From positions 10,214,001 through 10,278,000 of the forward strand of contig JAMPIT010000856.1 in NCBI GenBank assembly GCA_026261815.1: a stretch of DNA of 64,000 nucleotides. The letters run 5' to 3'. The translations under genes were made by a program, and so were the position numbers. Below, piece by piece: positions 34,647 to 48,658 of this stretch; the stretch's first letter is position 1; the number at the start of each line of letters is the position of its first letter. The DNA comes from Monarcha castaneiventris obscurior (taxonomy: Eukaryota; Chordata; Aves; Passeriformes; Monarchidae). The notes beneath the pieces are model-generated. The model searched no databases, was not told the DNA's origin, and saw nothing but the letters and a program-made list of their open reading frames with translations.

Positions 34647-37600
34647 CTGGTGGAAAAATTTGCATGGGGAAAAAAAGAAAAAAGAGGAAAGTGCTTGTCA
34701 AAAGCCCTGCAGAAGCGAGAAAACGCTTCTGACTGCTCAGAGCTCTTTGTGCTTGTTTCCCTCAGAGGAACTTTGGGAAGAAGTTTCTTTTCAGCAGAAG
34801 AAACCTTCCTGTCAGCCCACACGGTTATGCAGATTGCACATTTGTCTACTGGAAAGTGATGCTGCACATGTCATGGCATAATAAATAAAAACTATATTCA
34901 TTAACATTTTAATAAAAGAGGAAACAAGCATGATAAAGACAGATGGGCTGTGTATTTCACAACCCATCTGTTTGGCAGGCCATCACACCACCACACCCAT
35001 GAGTGGCTCTGGTGGAAGGATTCTAATGAAATTCACAGTCAGTTTGGAATATCTTCCTACCCAGCTTGCAAGCAGGTGTAGAACCGTGACTCTCTCTGCC
35101 AAATCAGCCCTTTGCTGCAAGACCTGAGAAAGCTTCTGCTGCTGATTCTATGTGTCTGCAATTTTTTTTTTTTTTTCCTAGTGATAGTATTCAGCATGGA
35201 ATCTAATTGTCCTAGGAAGATTCCCTGGTAGAAAGAGCCCTGGCAGCTCTCTAAACCCCTCGCTGTCAGTTCACATTCTTGCCATATCGAGCTCCTCTGA
35301 TGCCCAAATTGCATTTACAAATTTTCAAAGAGGTCAGAAATGAAACATGTTGAAAATTAGATATTCTGACTTCTTGTCTCCATAGCCTGGTGTCACATTT
35401 TCTCCCTGAAGTCATGACTGAAATAGTCAGGGAGAGGTGACATTTGGTCTGTGTTGCAACACTACAGCAGTGGAATCAGCCAATTTGAAGATTTGCTCAG
35501 TTTTTAAATAATACCAGCTGTTTTCATGCTCCCTGCTCAAAATTACTAACACTTCTGGAAATTGCTGAGGAGCTCGCTGTAGATTTTGGCAACGTTGTCT
35601 GTGCATGTTGCTCATCAGAAGTGCATCGTGGCTCCTGGCAGGTCACCTCAACGTCTGCCTGAAAATGAAGATGAGATGTCCCGAACGTGGAAGGCTGCTA
35701 AACTTCACACCAAGACAGAAGCCACTCATTTTGTGCTTTTCTGGCAGACTCCTTAGCAAGTTTAAGTCCTCGAGGGTGTGATGCCAGTTGGGCTATAAAC
35801 ACTGCATCTTCAAATTACTCCAAATGTATTTATTCCAGTAAGGGCCTTGCCAGAATAGTCTTTTTTAACAGGAAAACTGACACAGCAGAATACTGGGAAT
35901 GCTGGAGAGGGACATTCGCACAGCAGTCAAGGTCTGTCCTTGCCAACTGTTGATTTACCAACAGCCACTTTGGCTGCAAGATCTTGATGCCAATTTATCT
36001 TAGCTGAACATTGAATTTCTTTTAGAGAGCCCTTAGAGGAAGCACACCTGTGCCATCTAGAAAAGCGTTGCTTAGGAGTTTTTTGCACCCTAGTTCCTTC
36101 TGACTGTTCACAGGCTTCCCTTGAGACTTCCCAAACAGCCTCGTTATGGCCAGAGTGCACAGCAACAAATCAAGGAAAGCTGAAGTTAGGGTATGGCTGA
36201 CCTGGTGCGGTGCCTGGAGGAACTTCCTGAGGAAAACGGAAGAGCAGACACCAAGAGGGGAGTGAAATACCCTTGTAGGAGCTCCTTGGGCAGTGGTCCG
36301 TTTCCTAGAGCATTCCATTTGTTTACTGCCAGTGTAAACACCACCTGAGAGTGCTTAACCCAAGCAGCTCAATGTAGTGAGCAGTTTGATTCAACAACAG
36401 GCCCTATTAATCTCCTCAGCACCTTGGGGCTTTGCTCTGTTTATATGCTGCATCTGTAGAATACTTTATTAATTCTTTTTCCTCTCCTGGTGGAAGATAA
36501 AAGATCTGGCAGGAAGAGAGATTAAACTGGAAACTAATATAAACGAAGCCTATTCATCTCCTGGGCACTCTGATTCAGAGAGGAGGGCGGTTTGGGGAGC
36601 GTTTGCTCACTCCTGGAGCCCTGGATACACCGAGTGTGCAGGGTATCTTTAAAATTTAAATGTCAAGTCTTTTTTTTTCCACAATCAATAAACAAAACAC
36701 TTCAAAAAATGGATCTCCCTCTTTAGATACACACAGCCAACCCCAGGATTGTGCAGCAGCTCGTTTCATTGCGGAGAAGAGCAATTCTGACAAGGGAAAC
36801 ATGCCATAAAATTTTCAACACCGCCTCTCCTCTCCTCCAGGGATGGCTGTCACTCACCTGTCCCAGGAAGCCTGGAGAAGCTCCATGGTGACAAAAGATT
36901 TGCCAGGTCAAACTATTAAATAAGCCCCTGTTAGACTGAACAGAGTCTGCTAATCCTTCATTTAACTTAAGCTGCCCAGAACATACTCTGGGCTCTGCTG
37001 CTCTTCCCCCGTAATTGCCTCTGTCTGAACAACTTCCATGTTGAGCTGTCTGTCGTCTTACAAATATTGGGCATTCTGAATTAACTCTGATTGCCTCTCC
37101 AAGTTAATTTATTGGAAATGAAGAATCTCACAGGCTGTTCTCTGGTTTACAATGTCATTTTGGGGTTTTAGAAATTACTTTTCTTTTCTGTCATGAAGTT
37201 TTGGATGCGCTTGTGATGCGTTCAATAACTCTGGTTATGTGCCAAGAGGCATTTCTTCTCTATTTCCCTGTCTACCCTACAGTTCATGCATTAATTGCAA
37301 ATTCCCCAAAAATCATTTCTAATTTGATATTACTGATTAGATCTACAGCAGAAAGCTGATTTTTGCAGGTTTGGAACACATTTCCATCTCTTTCCTTCTC
37401 CCGGGGGTTTTGCATAGATGGCAGCTTAGGAATTTGCTGTACTGCTGCAATTCACTGAATTCATCTTCCAAACCTTTGTAGCAATATGATATTGCAAAAA
37501 ATCGAAATGAAGGCCAAATGGTTCATCCTTTGTTTGGTAAGACGTATACAAGGTCTACCAGTGGCCTGAGAAAAAGTGTATTTTAACATTATCATATGTT

Positions 37601-40600
37601 GATGAGTCACAATCATAATGAGAAATGCAGTTTTACTTTGATTTTTGCAAAGATTTATCAATGAGTTCAATATTTGCCATTTAAACATCCCTACCAAATT
37701 CAGGGTGACAATTCACAGGTTTCAGTTAAGCATGTAGAGATGCTTTCCACAGGAGCTTTTATTATCTCCTCATTGGCACAACGTGATGAATCTGAGTTAT
37801 ATCATTACCTTACACAGCACAGATATCCCAGAATACAATAAAACAAAAATGGGCTTTTATCTTAATTGTCCTCAGCAGAATTCTATAAGTCTTAATTCAT
37901 TTCTTCAGTTAAAAGACTATTCAGAATATTTTTGATTAATTCCTTCAGTCTAGACCTCTTTGGAATAAAATAAGCATATCCCCTCCTAACTCCATGAGGA
38001 GACACTTCATTGGAATTCCGAGGTAAATCGCAATGGGGCTAAACAGGTCATGAAACACCCAAAATTATATTAGTGCAAATGACAGCAATGCATGGTGCTA
38101 TTTATTTGAAAATCCTATTTCAAATCAAGGTTCACATTCTTGACTCTGTGTGGGCAGGAATACTTAATGACTGTGTTTCTTTGGAACTGTGTTTTTCAAA
38201 TTAGATTATAAATTTGCCCCCAAATGTTTAAGGCCATATGTCTCAAGTCACCCACAGACACAGTCTACTGTGAATACTTGTAATTTGAGAATTATTGCAT
38301 TGTGCCAAATACATTAATTTTAAAAATTAGGTGGCTAGAGTCGTTCATATTCCCAGCAATTTATGTGCACGATCTGCCACTGTTTTTTCCCCCTCTAATT
38401 AAAATAAGGGTTTTGTATCTGTTTTCTGAATTGATATTAATGAAAAGGAGTTCTAATCCATGCCAGGTGGAGTGACACGCCTCCCTCTAATGCAGCTGGT
38501 AATTAAACCCCTGAAATTTATACTTGTTCTTTTGAACCTTCTTCAGCTATTTCTCTGCGACAGACACTGTTGTGTATTCATTTATGGTATGTGCTTCAGA
38601 ACCTACCATGGATCCTAAAGCTGTGAGAGAGTTATCCCAAACAAAACACCTAAAAATAAAGCAACAAAACAAGGCTACATTTCGGCACCTGTAACTGAAA
38701 CACTCAAACTCCAAACATTCAAACTCCACAGAACTAAGAACAAAATCTGTGCAGCTTTGCTAACTGGAAAATAAATCATAATCCTGATGTCCTTCCTCCA
38801 CCTTCACATGTGTGAAAGCAAAGGGGGATTGGGATGGGAGGCACATTGCTCTGCTGTGACAGGGACAGAGCTCATGGAAGGTGTTCCCTGTCTCCCTGAC
38901 AGCGAGCAGGGTTCTGCAGCACACAACCCAAACAGAAACTGTCTTTGAAAAGCACAGAGAGTTTCTGCACAGTCACATCAGACCAAGCCTCACCTACACA
39001 ACATCAAACGTCAGCTTTGCTCACAAGCAGTGCTTGGGATGGCCGGGAACAAAGGGAAGGTGCTGGTTTCCTGAGAAGCTAAATATTAACCAAACACCAC
39101 TGAGATCAAAATGACTGAAAAACAAACACTTCAGGAAAATAAAAACCAAAGCCAGTGACGGTGTGCAGATGTTCCAGTCAGAGCTCCAAACCAAAGTCAC
39201 TGCTGACACTGCTGTGCTGTTCTGTATATATGGAACAAGAGAGCACAGCAACAGTGGAATATCCAAGGGCTCAGATTCCTGTCTGTCCTACTTCTGTGGG
39301 CAACCATGAGACATTACACATAAAAGCAAAGTAAATAAAGACAACAATTTCAAGGACAGCAAGACCTGGAATATATCTGGGAGTTGAGATGCTCAATCCT
39401 CAGCAAACCTGGCCTGTGTCTGGCTTTTGCAGCTTTGAGCTGCTGCAGGAGACAGACCTGTGCTTTGGGACAATGAGACCCTCTCAGTGGCAGATTGCAA
39501 TGACATCAGCCAAAATAATTTGATCTATCACACAGTGAGCAGTGGTTCACAGGATCCTGTGGTGTTCTCAGGCACTGTTTGCATGCTTTCCAAAGACCTG
39601 TTGTTGATTTTGGCTGAGCCTTCAACAAATTTCAGTGAATTAATTCTAAAATGATGGCACATCTACCCCATTCCTATACAACTGCAAAGCATCCTTGGTA
39701 GAAAGGACTTGAAGGACTTCCAACCTTCTCCATGACACAAGAACGATGATGGAATGAGATGAACTCTAAGGTCCCTTCCAGCTGAAACAATTCCATGATT
39801 CTCCTGGCACTGACTGAACTGCCTTTTCTTTTAGGGATTCGTCCCAGTGGATGCAGGACACTGCAGGACATAAGTGCACGTGTTCTGCTCCCTCTGTGCT
39901 GCCTCTGTGTAAATACAGCTCTGGGACCTTTGCATCATGCTCCCAGACTGGGGCTTCACTCACTTGTCATCAACAAAGCCACTGGGAAACAAGGAGCAGA
40001 AGGGTAGCATCCTTGGGCAAAAGAACTGGGAGGGAAAAGTGTAAAGGCAGTTACTGGCCCATAGTTATGGGAGGGAAGGAGAGAAGAGGGAAAATAAAAA
40101 GGAAGGTGGTGATAAAAAGGTAGAGGAGGAGTACGAGTGCAGGATTGTGGATTTTCTTATTCATTTGTTACAAAAACATCAGGAGTCTTTGCTTGAAAAG
40201 AACTATTTTAAGGACAGCAGTCCAGGGCATGACTTTGGATTTCTGCTAGGATTAGAAACCTGCACTTTGCTTAAGAGTTTTCAAGATCGTCAGTTCTGGG
40301 ACCTCCACATCTGAGAAGTTATGCACTCCAGCCTGCAAAGCAAAAGCCTTGGATGTGATCTGAAGCCCAAGTTTCCTCTCAAGCTCTCTGTGTGACAAAA
40401 CAAACTGCTGCTCTCCAGATAATCAGAAATCAGAACTGTTTCACATTCAGTTATGCAGTGACTAATTTCCACATGTCACAAAAAGTGATGCTCTTAATTT
40501 TTTCATCAAGAATCAATTGTTCAGCTTGGATTTCCAGCTCCTAGGGTGATAGAGATTAGAAAGTATTGCCAAGGTGACCAATTTCCATATAACCTCATCT

Positions 40601-41282
40601 TTCCATCAACTCCTAAAGAGGCATTAGCAATGTCCCTGAATAACCTTGCAGACTGAGAGCCACGGAGGAGCTGGTGTACAGCATGACAAAGCTGTGGGAA
40701 GTGGCAATCCCCAATGCCCAGCTTTGTAACCCATCAAGTCAGATATTTGGATTGCACTCAAGCATCCTCAACCACCTGCCTAAAGGAAGGGTGTAAAATT
40801 ATAATCTACAGCAAGCAAAGAAAATATATGAGCCCACAGAGAGGTAAGACAGCAGTTCCTCTTGACATCCAAGTTTGTTCCTTTGTTAGACCATCAGTTC
40901 CTTGAATTATCACCCTGCCTGCATCTTTTGGGGGAAACTGGGGCTCTCAATGCACCAAGAAATCCATGAAACTGGAGAAAAAGGCAACCATGGGAAGGAG
41001 CAAACTGACTACTGCTGTTTCAGTAAGGAATGAGCTGCTGTGCCCCAAGTCTGGCTGGCAACACTAGAGGTGGAACTAAGTCTTTCCTGTAAAATAATCC
41101 CTCCATCTCAGTCTTCTTCATCATTTCACACTTCCAATGTGCAAACAGCCGAGTGTAAAACCACTTTGTGCAGGCTGGCTCGCATTTAGCAAACTGCAGC
41201 AGCACTTTGTAGCAGCTCTGGCGAGAGGTGAGCCTGAAGGAATAATTAAGAACAACGTGAAGCTGAGATGTGTTGGACTTAC
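34647..41282 (-). other. SDK1: SDK1 intron (6636 bp) within FN3-1
   Basis: This phase-1 intron contains a plus-strand CR1 end near 39755-39803 and a T tract at 35161-35176. 37800-38500 is very AT-rich and rich in TAATTA-like homeodomain motifs. No coding feature is recognised. Confidence 0.83.
39755..39803 (+). mobile_element. CR1 LINE, short 3' end fragment
   Basis: AGATGAACTCTAAGGTCCCT followed by TCCAGCTGAAACAATTCCATG and ATTCT follows the avian CR1 3' terminus. Diverged CR1-like words may extend left to about 39690. It is truncated and dead. Confidence 0.75.
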
Positions 41283-41419
41283 TGTTCTCAGAGAGCTCCA
41301 CCACGTAGTAGAGCACGGGGCTGTTGCCATCGAAGGGGCGCACCCAGGAGAGCATCACGCTGCGGCTGTAGGAGGAATTCAGGGTGGCCACGAGGTTCTG
41401 GGGGGAGTGAGGCAGCTCA
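41283..41419 (-). CDS. SDK1: SDK1 exon: FN3 domain 1, first exon
   Basis: This 137-bp exon enters in phase 2 (T completes Ile) and leaves in phase 1. It encodes ELPHSPQNLVATLNSSYSRS, then VMLSWVRPFDGNSPVLYYVV and ELSEN, the first half of FN3-1, directly after Ig6. The core Trp is in MLSWVRPFDGNSP, a Sidekick-specific run. NSS is a potential sequon. The acceptor is CCTCCCCAG and the donor is ACA|GTAAGT. WVRPFDGNSP and YYVVELSEN are closer to SDK1 than to the SDK2 wording that I remember. Confidence 0.96.
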
Positions 41420-44400
41420 CTGGGGAGGAAAAGGGAAAGGGAGAGAAGAAAAAAACCAACACAGAAGAATTAATCCACATTTCATCCAGCTCCAGTCTTG
41501 CAGGCAGTTAAAGGCAGATGATTTCAGCCCCGTGTGATGATGGATATAAAACCACCAGCAGCTATGGTACAATTAAATAAATGAAAGACATCTCGGAATT
41601 CTTCACAATTTTATCCTGTTGGGGGGGGAAATAAAAATTATGCTCAAAGTCCCAAGGCTGATGCTTAGAACAGCTAATGGACATGTTGTTAAATGTGGAA
41701 AAAAGCCAATTTTCATCCTGTTTTTGACTGAGTTGGTCAATAAATTTCCTCTCTTACTTTTTCGCCCTTCTTACAATGATGTCCTACAATGTGACAGCAG
41801 TGATACGTGTAAACAGTAAAACACATGGGAGATATGATTTAACGTGGAATTTTTCATACTCAAGGAAGCAGAAGACATTGACACTATCCACACAGAGCTA
41901 CTAATCAAAATTACCATATGTATTCTTAGGCTACAGAACAGCTTGATTTACTCACAGATTCAGGCTTATCCTGTCATGGGTAGAATCCTTCCTCCCTGTA
42001 ATAAGGATTTTTTTGGAAGCACCCAACCAGAAAATGTAGTGAAAATGCCTGCAGAAACCCCATGGAAATACAAAATGAAACATTTCAAATACAAAAATAA
42101 AACAGCAGCTCAATTAAAATGTGTAATTTCTCCACATAAAGGAAATTTGTGGAAAAACATTTCATTTGTACCCATTGGCTGAAATTGGGAGCTGCATGGT
42201 GAAGTGAGAACACTAAATTCTGCTGCAACCCTTAAATGCTGATGTGTTTGAAGAGATAAAAGCCCTTCAACATTATACTTGAGCATGATTTCTGCTACTT
42301 GTCATCCTGGTTCCTAAGGAAGATGAGGATTTCAGACTGAAGGAAAAGCAAGGAGGGCCAGTTTTTACTCATTCAGTGTCCCTTCCTCCCTAGGAAATCT
42401 GAGGGTGACCCTTCCACAGCTCAGGCCAGAGCAGAAAGCCATGAGGGCATTCACATGCTTAAATTAAAAACTCACTAATTCCTGGTTGTGATGTATTTTG
42501 CCACTGAAGGCTCAGAGTTATTTAAAAACCGCAACTCCTCAGCCACTCACAAAAGTAAATACAGGCTCTGGCTCCAAGCCAGAACAATAAATATGTCCTG
42601 GATTTCTGTTTCTGCTGGAAGATTGAGGAACATATGGAGAGCCAGACAATAGTTTTATTATTTTTCTGTTAAAGCCGTGAATGCTTTTGTTTACGTGTTT
42701 CTGATGGATACACACTGTGGAGTTAGCACCAAAAAAAAAAAAAAGTATTGCTGGAAGAGCCAAAGAGTGGCAAGAAAAACACACAGCTAATGAGGCACCA
42801 GAAACAGAAGGCACTTCCCTGCCCACCTCTCTCCAGGCAAGAGGGGTTGATATTTCCTAAGGCTAAACCTGAGACTCAAAGCCTTGTCTCGTCTCATTTG
42901 ACTTTAAATGCATAACCAAATTAGCAGCACAGTGACCCCAGGCTCTTTCTGTAGTAAACATGGAATGACACCTCAGGGTGTGATTCAGATCTCAACTTCA
43001 TTAAATCGCTTGCTTGAGATGCCTTGATGGTGAGGAGTTTAAGTTGACTGTTCTCACTCCTATCTGGGCGTGCACTGACAGCCCAGACGTGGCCACTTTT
43101 GGGCTAAAACAAACATCAGGCCCAGCAAGGAGCACGTGTGGGCCCAAAGGGAGCAGATTTTGAACACAGCACAGTGAAGTTTTGGATAAACACATTTAGG
43201 GAAGAGGGGGACATATAAACAAAGCAGGAGGGCAGCTGCCCTGCGAGACAGAGTGTGGCTGTCACTGAAAAGTGTGGGCATGTAAGATATGGCCATTTAC
43301 CCAGGGACTACAGGAGTGTGCTGCTTAATTTTGAATGAAACATTAAATTATAATAAACATTAAACCTCCACCACAATTTATCATTATGTCCTAGGCAAGC
43401 TGGTTGGAAAAGTTTTTGTGATTAAGCTGGCAAAGGTAATTACTGAAGGGAAGAGTGAAACGTCTTGTTGCTACATGGCTCACAGAAGTCCCAGTCCCCA
43501 CTTCATTTATCACCAGTCCCTGTGGGGAAGAGCTCAGAGAGGGGCTGTGGTTCCAGCTCCTTCTGGAGGATGATGGTCACAGAAGCAGCAATGTGGGAGG
43601 AATGGCTGAGGGGGAGCCCACAGCAGATTATCCCCATGTAGAAACTGCTTTTCTGGGCAGCAAAGGAGCACTCCCGGTATATTCAGGGTATTTTCAAGGT
43701 GTGCATTTACTGTCCTTGGTCTCCCATACATTAGAAAGGCTCAATTATCAGCTCACTTGAAGACAGAGACTACACAACTAAGAAGGACTGAAAGCTCAGT
43801 CTCTTCTTCCAAGTGCACAAGACTCAGAAGACTTTTGAAGAAGAGGGGACATCCTCTTCTCCCTGCTTTTTAACAGACGAACTGAGTTAAAACCTGGTGT
43901 TTTGTTTGCTCAGGATTTGGGTTTAGTTGATATTCTCTCAGACTGACGATGACAATCTGCAGCAGCACCAAGGAAATGGGCACTTTCTGCTCAGACAGAG
44001 ATTGAGTAGCGTGAGGTGCTGCCTCCATCCAGGACACCACAAATATCCCAGTCTTTACCCAAACGTGTCCATGCTGAACAGCAACAGATGGTGCTCACAG
44101 ATTTAAACCCCTCGAGGCAGACAGAACAAGTGCCTAGGAAACACACCTGGGCAGAAATAAATATTTAAAGCTACAAAGACATTTCAGCACAGGACTGTCC
44201 CTCTCTCGTTGGGGTATACAAAAGCAGAGATTAATAAGTGGTAATTTCTACATCAGCAAGCACTTAGGCTTCGTATCCTTCTCATTTGCTACCACATACC
44301 CTGTGGAAGGGATGATAAATGAGACCTGTACCACCATCATGAATATTCACATTCCCCAAAGAGATCATTGCTTCTATTTTTCCTTTAAGAGGATTACTTT

Positions 44401-45211
44401 TCCTTGCTTCTAACACCCAAGAAATAATTGCAGAGAATTCTAATTTCAACCCTTTCTCAGGGTGAAGAGAACCTCAGAGTAGAACTGGTCAGCTTCTGGT
44501 GCTGGATGAGGTTTAGGACAGTAACACCCAGAGCACTGAACAAGCCCTTGACCAGACACTGCAAGTGTAATTCCAGCATCATTATCTTTCTTTTGTTCAG
44601 TGAAGCCCCAACAGGAAATATATGGAAGTTTTTCAATATAGAGTATCTTAAAACCTCACTCTTCTAATACTGAAGGGTTGCACAGAGGCAAGTTTTCCAT
44701 AACTTGTTTTGTGTGATAGCAAAATATGTCCATGGACACTTTAAAATCTGTAATTGATAGATAAGCCCAGGGTTAATGGCATTGCCACCAAGGTGACCTG
44801 AGGGAACTCTGACAAAGCAATTAAAATAGTGCATTTGCAAGAAAAGAACATGAAGTCATTGTGACAATCTGGGAGAGAAATATTAGCCAGTTGCAGATGA
44901 TACATGCTCAAAACAGAAACCCTAATGTTTTGAGTCAGCTCATCGCTGCCAGAGGGCAGCTGAAAAATTCACTCAGCAAACACACAGTGTTTTATAAAAT
45001 TAGCTAAAAGCAGACTATTTGCTGAGGAAAATAAACCAGACACGGTTTGGAGAGACTTCTGAGAAAAACGGTCCAACAGCAGGTAATTAGAGAGACTGTG
45101 ACTGAAGAGGGGGTTACTAAAAAGGCACCGGAGATTAAACAAGTTTTCTTGTCAGTTTATGAAAAGCCCTGCTCCTGTTTCATGAACGATTCCCTGAGCC
45201 AGGTGGGCCCG

Positions 45212-45259
45212 GCAGGGTCTGCTCAGGAGCAGGGTCTGCTCAGGAGCAGGGTCTGCTCA
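45212..45259. repeat. 17-bp tandem repeat, 2.8 copies
   Basis: The unit GCAGGGTCTGCTCAGGA occurs twice exactly and a third time truncated, in a locally GC-rich patch. It is a small minisatellite with no implied function. Confidence 0.95.
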
Positions 45260-45840
45260 TCCTCCAGAGCCGGTAACGGCACGGGCTGCGGCAGGGAGGG
45301 AGCGTGGCCCCGTGGCTCTGCTCCTCAAAGTTTGTAATGGTTTCAATTATCAGTTAACAAACAAGGCAACTGCTGCTCAGGACTTTGGAGCTTCTCTTGA
45401 GAAAGAGTCCTCTCCAATTTATAAACACAGGAAGAATTCGTGTGAGGCAGCCCTGAGTTTTGAGGTTCTTTGTCTCTCACAGGTCTGTAACGTGCTGAAT
45501 TTTTGGAATTAAAGGGTTGCCACGTTCCAGAGTGCACAGATTTATTTCCCATTTCAATTTGCTCAGATCTAGAGATGACTTGGAAAAGGGTTTTGAATTT
45601 CATGCTTTCTTTTTGCTGAAAACACCTACATTCCTGCTATACCTTCAATGACAAGCACACACAATGGCATTTATTTCCGAGTGCATTTCTGGGCGATATT
45701 TCTCCTTTGAGTATCAAGCTCACTCAGACTCAGCAGTGAACCTTGCTTCTTGGATGACATCTCAATAGAGAGCTTGGAAAAATAGAAGCCTTCTTTCCAG
45801 TGAGGAAAGAATAATTTATTTTCAAGTTTGACATTCTTCC

Positions 45841-46788
45841 TGCTTTCGCTCCCTACAGAAAGGAGAAGAGATGGGCTATGGGAACCAAGAGATGTGGGAT
45901 CTGTATCAAGTTATGTCTGCCATGGGACATCATTTTTATCTCTTACCCTGCATTGGTCATACTGGTTTTAATTATAGCAATAATTTTTTGATGGGATATA
46001 CTGGGAAGAAATTGGAAAAAGCAGCAATTATAAATACTCCAGTAAAAAGGGTATCCAAATTCATGTATAGATGGCTGACAAAGGCAATACTGTGCATTCC
46101 TGGCAACCCACTGGGGTTTATTATAAGTGGTTAGCTCCCCTCTCCTGCTTTTGAAGAAGACAGAACAATAATAGTTCTTCCTCTGATGAAAGGGAGCTGA
46201 AAGAAGATGAACTTGCTGCCAGGAATAAATTGCCTATTTTTGTATTACATTGTCCTTCCCATATTTTTGCATAGAAAAAGAGCCTAAAAGATTTTACTAT
46301 ATGTTGTGACATAACAGAGGCTTGTACAGGGCTTTGATTTTCCAACAATGCAGCATTACCATACTTTCCAGTCACACTTGTACAACAAAGAGATCCTCTA
46401 GCATGGGCTGCAGACGGGCTGATATTGAGCAGTGGGTATCATCAGGCACAGATAGTGGTAATTCTGCATCTTTTATACATCCTGAGAATCCTCAGGATAC
46501 TTTGAGACGGAATCAGCACAGTTTCCCATCAGGTGAGTGATACATGGTGATAACTCAGCTTATGCAGCTTTAGGAACAGGCCTTTTTCCCTCTGTATGTA
46601 TTTCAGGATGGTATTTACAGGACTATAAAAGTAAGCTAAATGAAGCTGGGATGTTTCATAGCATGCAATTACTTTCAGGATCAAACCCTATGACTTGGAG
46701 GGATGCAAGAGAAGCGGGGGGCTCGTCACCAAACGTTTCTGGTACGCAGTTGAGAAAGTCTGCTAGGAGAAAAGCAAAGTCAGTGTAA
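45841..46788 (+). pseudogene. Broken coding-like block of unknown origin (possible endogenous viral or retroposed remnant)
   Basis: The plus strand, opposite SDK1, carries several frames whose translations look protein-like. 45871-46134 (87 codons) begins MGYGNQEMWDLYQVMSAMGH and includes GFNYSNNFLMGYTGKKLEKA before a stop. A second frame downstream, around 46160-46290, reads as a polar Ser-rich acidic stretch. A third gives RRADIEQWVSSGTDSGNSAS up to about 46540. A fourth, 46537-46788, contains YLQDYKSKLNEAGMF and ends in a basic tail. Frame changes and stops between them mean no intact product. I recognise no family. A PGNPL motif near the end of the first frame recalls a phospholipase A2 calcium loop, but alone is too weak to use. 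No LTR, poly(A) or splice structure explains the block. It could be an old viral insertion, a decayed retrogene or chance. Confidence 0.35.
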
Positions 46789-48640
46789 AATTAAAATCTA
46801 TCTCTTGCAGAATAGAAACATCACTCGCAAATGTTTTACCTTGTGCAAATCAAACCAAGTGATGTACATGAAGAATAAACACATTTAGAGGGAAGACAAA
46901 TGAATGAATTGAGTATCTTGACTAGCAATTAGTTTCTGTGCCCAAGTACCATCAGTGCAAAATTGATGAGCAAGGTAACCTTTGTCTGCACTTTAGCAAG
47001 TTCTTCATTAGTTTTCTGGCTTTCCTTTGCAAATATTTTATTTCTTCTTTTGTGCTGAGGAAGATGATCCATCCTGCCTGCAGCACCAATGTATCTGTGC
47101 TGTGCTGTCAGTGCAGGTTCTTCCAGCAAGGAACACCACCCTTCTCCCCAAGCCTGGCTTCCAGCAAGGGGAGGCAAAGGAAGAGAGAGTTTTCTTTCCT
47201 TCTTTCCAGAGATTAGAAAACTGGACCACTCAGAGATTAAATAACTGAAAGTCACCCTGAAGGTCACCGGTTTTCAATTGAATCAGTTTGAACAGAAATG
47301 AGTAACAAACTTATTTGTGCCTTTAGAAATTCCTCTTGATGGGCACAGAGGCAGAGGAGGAACATGCTGGTTCCTGGGGGGAAAAAGGTGGGGAGACAAT
47401 TGGAGTTGTCAGGCAAGGCTTTGTGGGCTACAATATAATCCATTGGTGACTGCTCCAGTCTGTAATTGGTTGAGAGGCCTCCTTTGAACATTTGTCTGAC
47501 ATTAGTGCTACTCAAGGCACTGAAGTGTAAGTGCTCATCGATGGGAACGTGCATGCCCTGTTTGTTAATGCTCTGCACAAGGGAATCATCCGGAGAACAG
47601 GGAATGCTATAGATCTGTCATTCCTATACAAGCTGGAATTTAATTTAAGCCTTACTTCAGACGTTTCCTTTCCACATATTTTCTTCTTCATTTCACCCCT
47701 GTTGTATCATGTATCTCTCTTCCTTGCAGATCTGTGCTGCTGAGCCAAACGATAATGATGAAAGCTGCAAGGAAATGCAATGTTCTCTGGCAGTATTGCA
47801 CTACCTGCAGCCCTGCTTTGAAATGAAATGTCACAACTCAAGGTATTATTGAATGACTTATCAGGTACTCCACTCCTCTGAAAGAGTGGGTGTGATAGAT
47901 TTCTTTAATTCCTCTAGGAAAAACAGGTGATGGGCCATCAGCAGTAGAACATCAGAGGAAGTGGAGATGCAGGATTAAGAGCCAGTGCATGGAGAGCCAG
48001 CCAGCACAGCTGGAACAGCTGGGGTGCCTCAGCAGGGCACACAGGATGAGCCTCTCCCAACCAGCTTCTAGTCCAGATTTTATGGACCATAAAAGAAACT
48101 CCTCAGTGGTCAGTGGGGAACTGCAAGTAAATCCATCCCCTGTGCTGTACTGGGCTGCACAGGGCAGCTTTTGCTGTTCAGCATTAGGAAACCATCCCGC
48201 TGCTGAAGTGTTTAGCACATATTTATAGCTTTGTTTCAAAGTCCAAGCTTTAACATTCTTTTTAGTCTGCTCCATGATTTTCTGCCCTCCATTCAAAAAC
48301 CGCCTCGGAGAACAGCGAGCGTGGTTATGTAGCAGCAATATATTCTGAATTGTCTTCTGCTCTTGGATTCCAACCAGCAGTAAAATGCACTCCGGGAGGA
48401 GAGCTGAGGAGTGCTTAATTAGAAAAAGAATGTATGACCGCTCTCGGAAAATGGGCATCTGATGGAGCCTTGGCACTGTCAGAATAATGCTGTATCAAAC
48501 AGCCCTCTGCATAGCAAATCTCAGAGGTGAACTCATTACACTGCCAACCACACAATTGCCATCTTCTCAGAGACATCAGGCATGACCAGCAGAAACAGAT
48601 GCAATTTTAGTTAAATTAAAGCATGCTACACAACTCGAGT

Positions 48641-48658
48641 AAATAAATAAATAAATAA
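48641..48658. repeat. (AAAT)n microsatellite, short
   Basis: About 4.5 AAAT units. No other significance is seen. Confidence 0.95.

Noticed and set aside
46080..46134. PGNPL motif read as proof of a parvovirus-like phospholipase domain
   Set aside because: A five-residue match without the catalytic His-Asp partner in an intact frame is not evidence enough; kept only as a hint.
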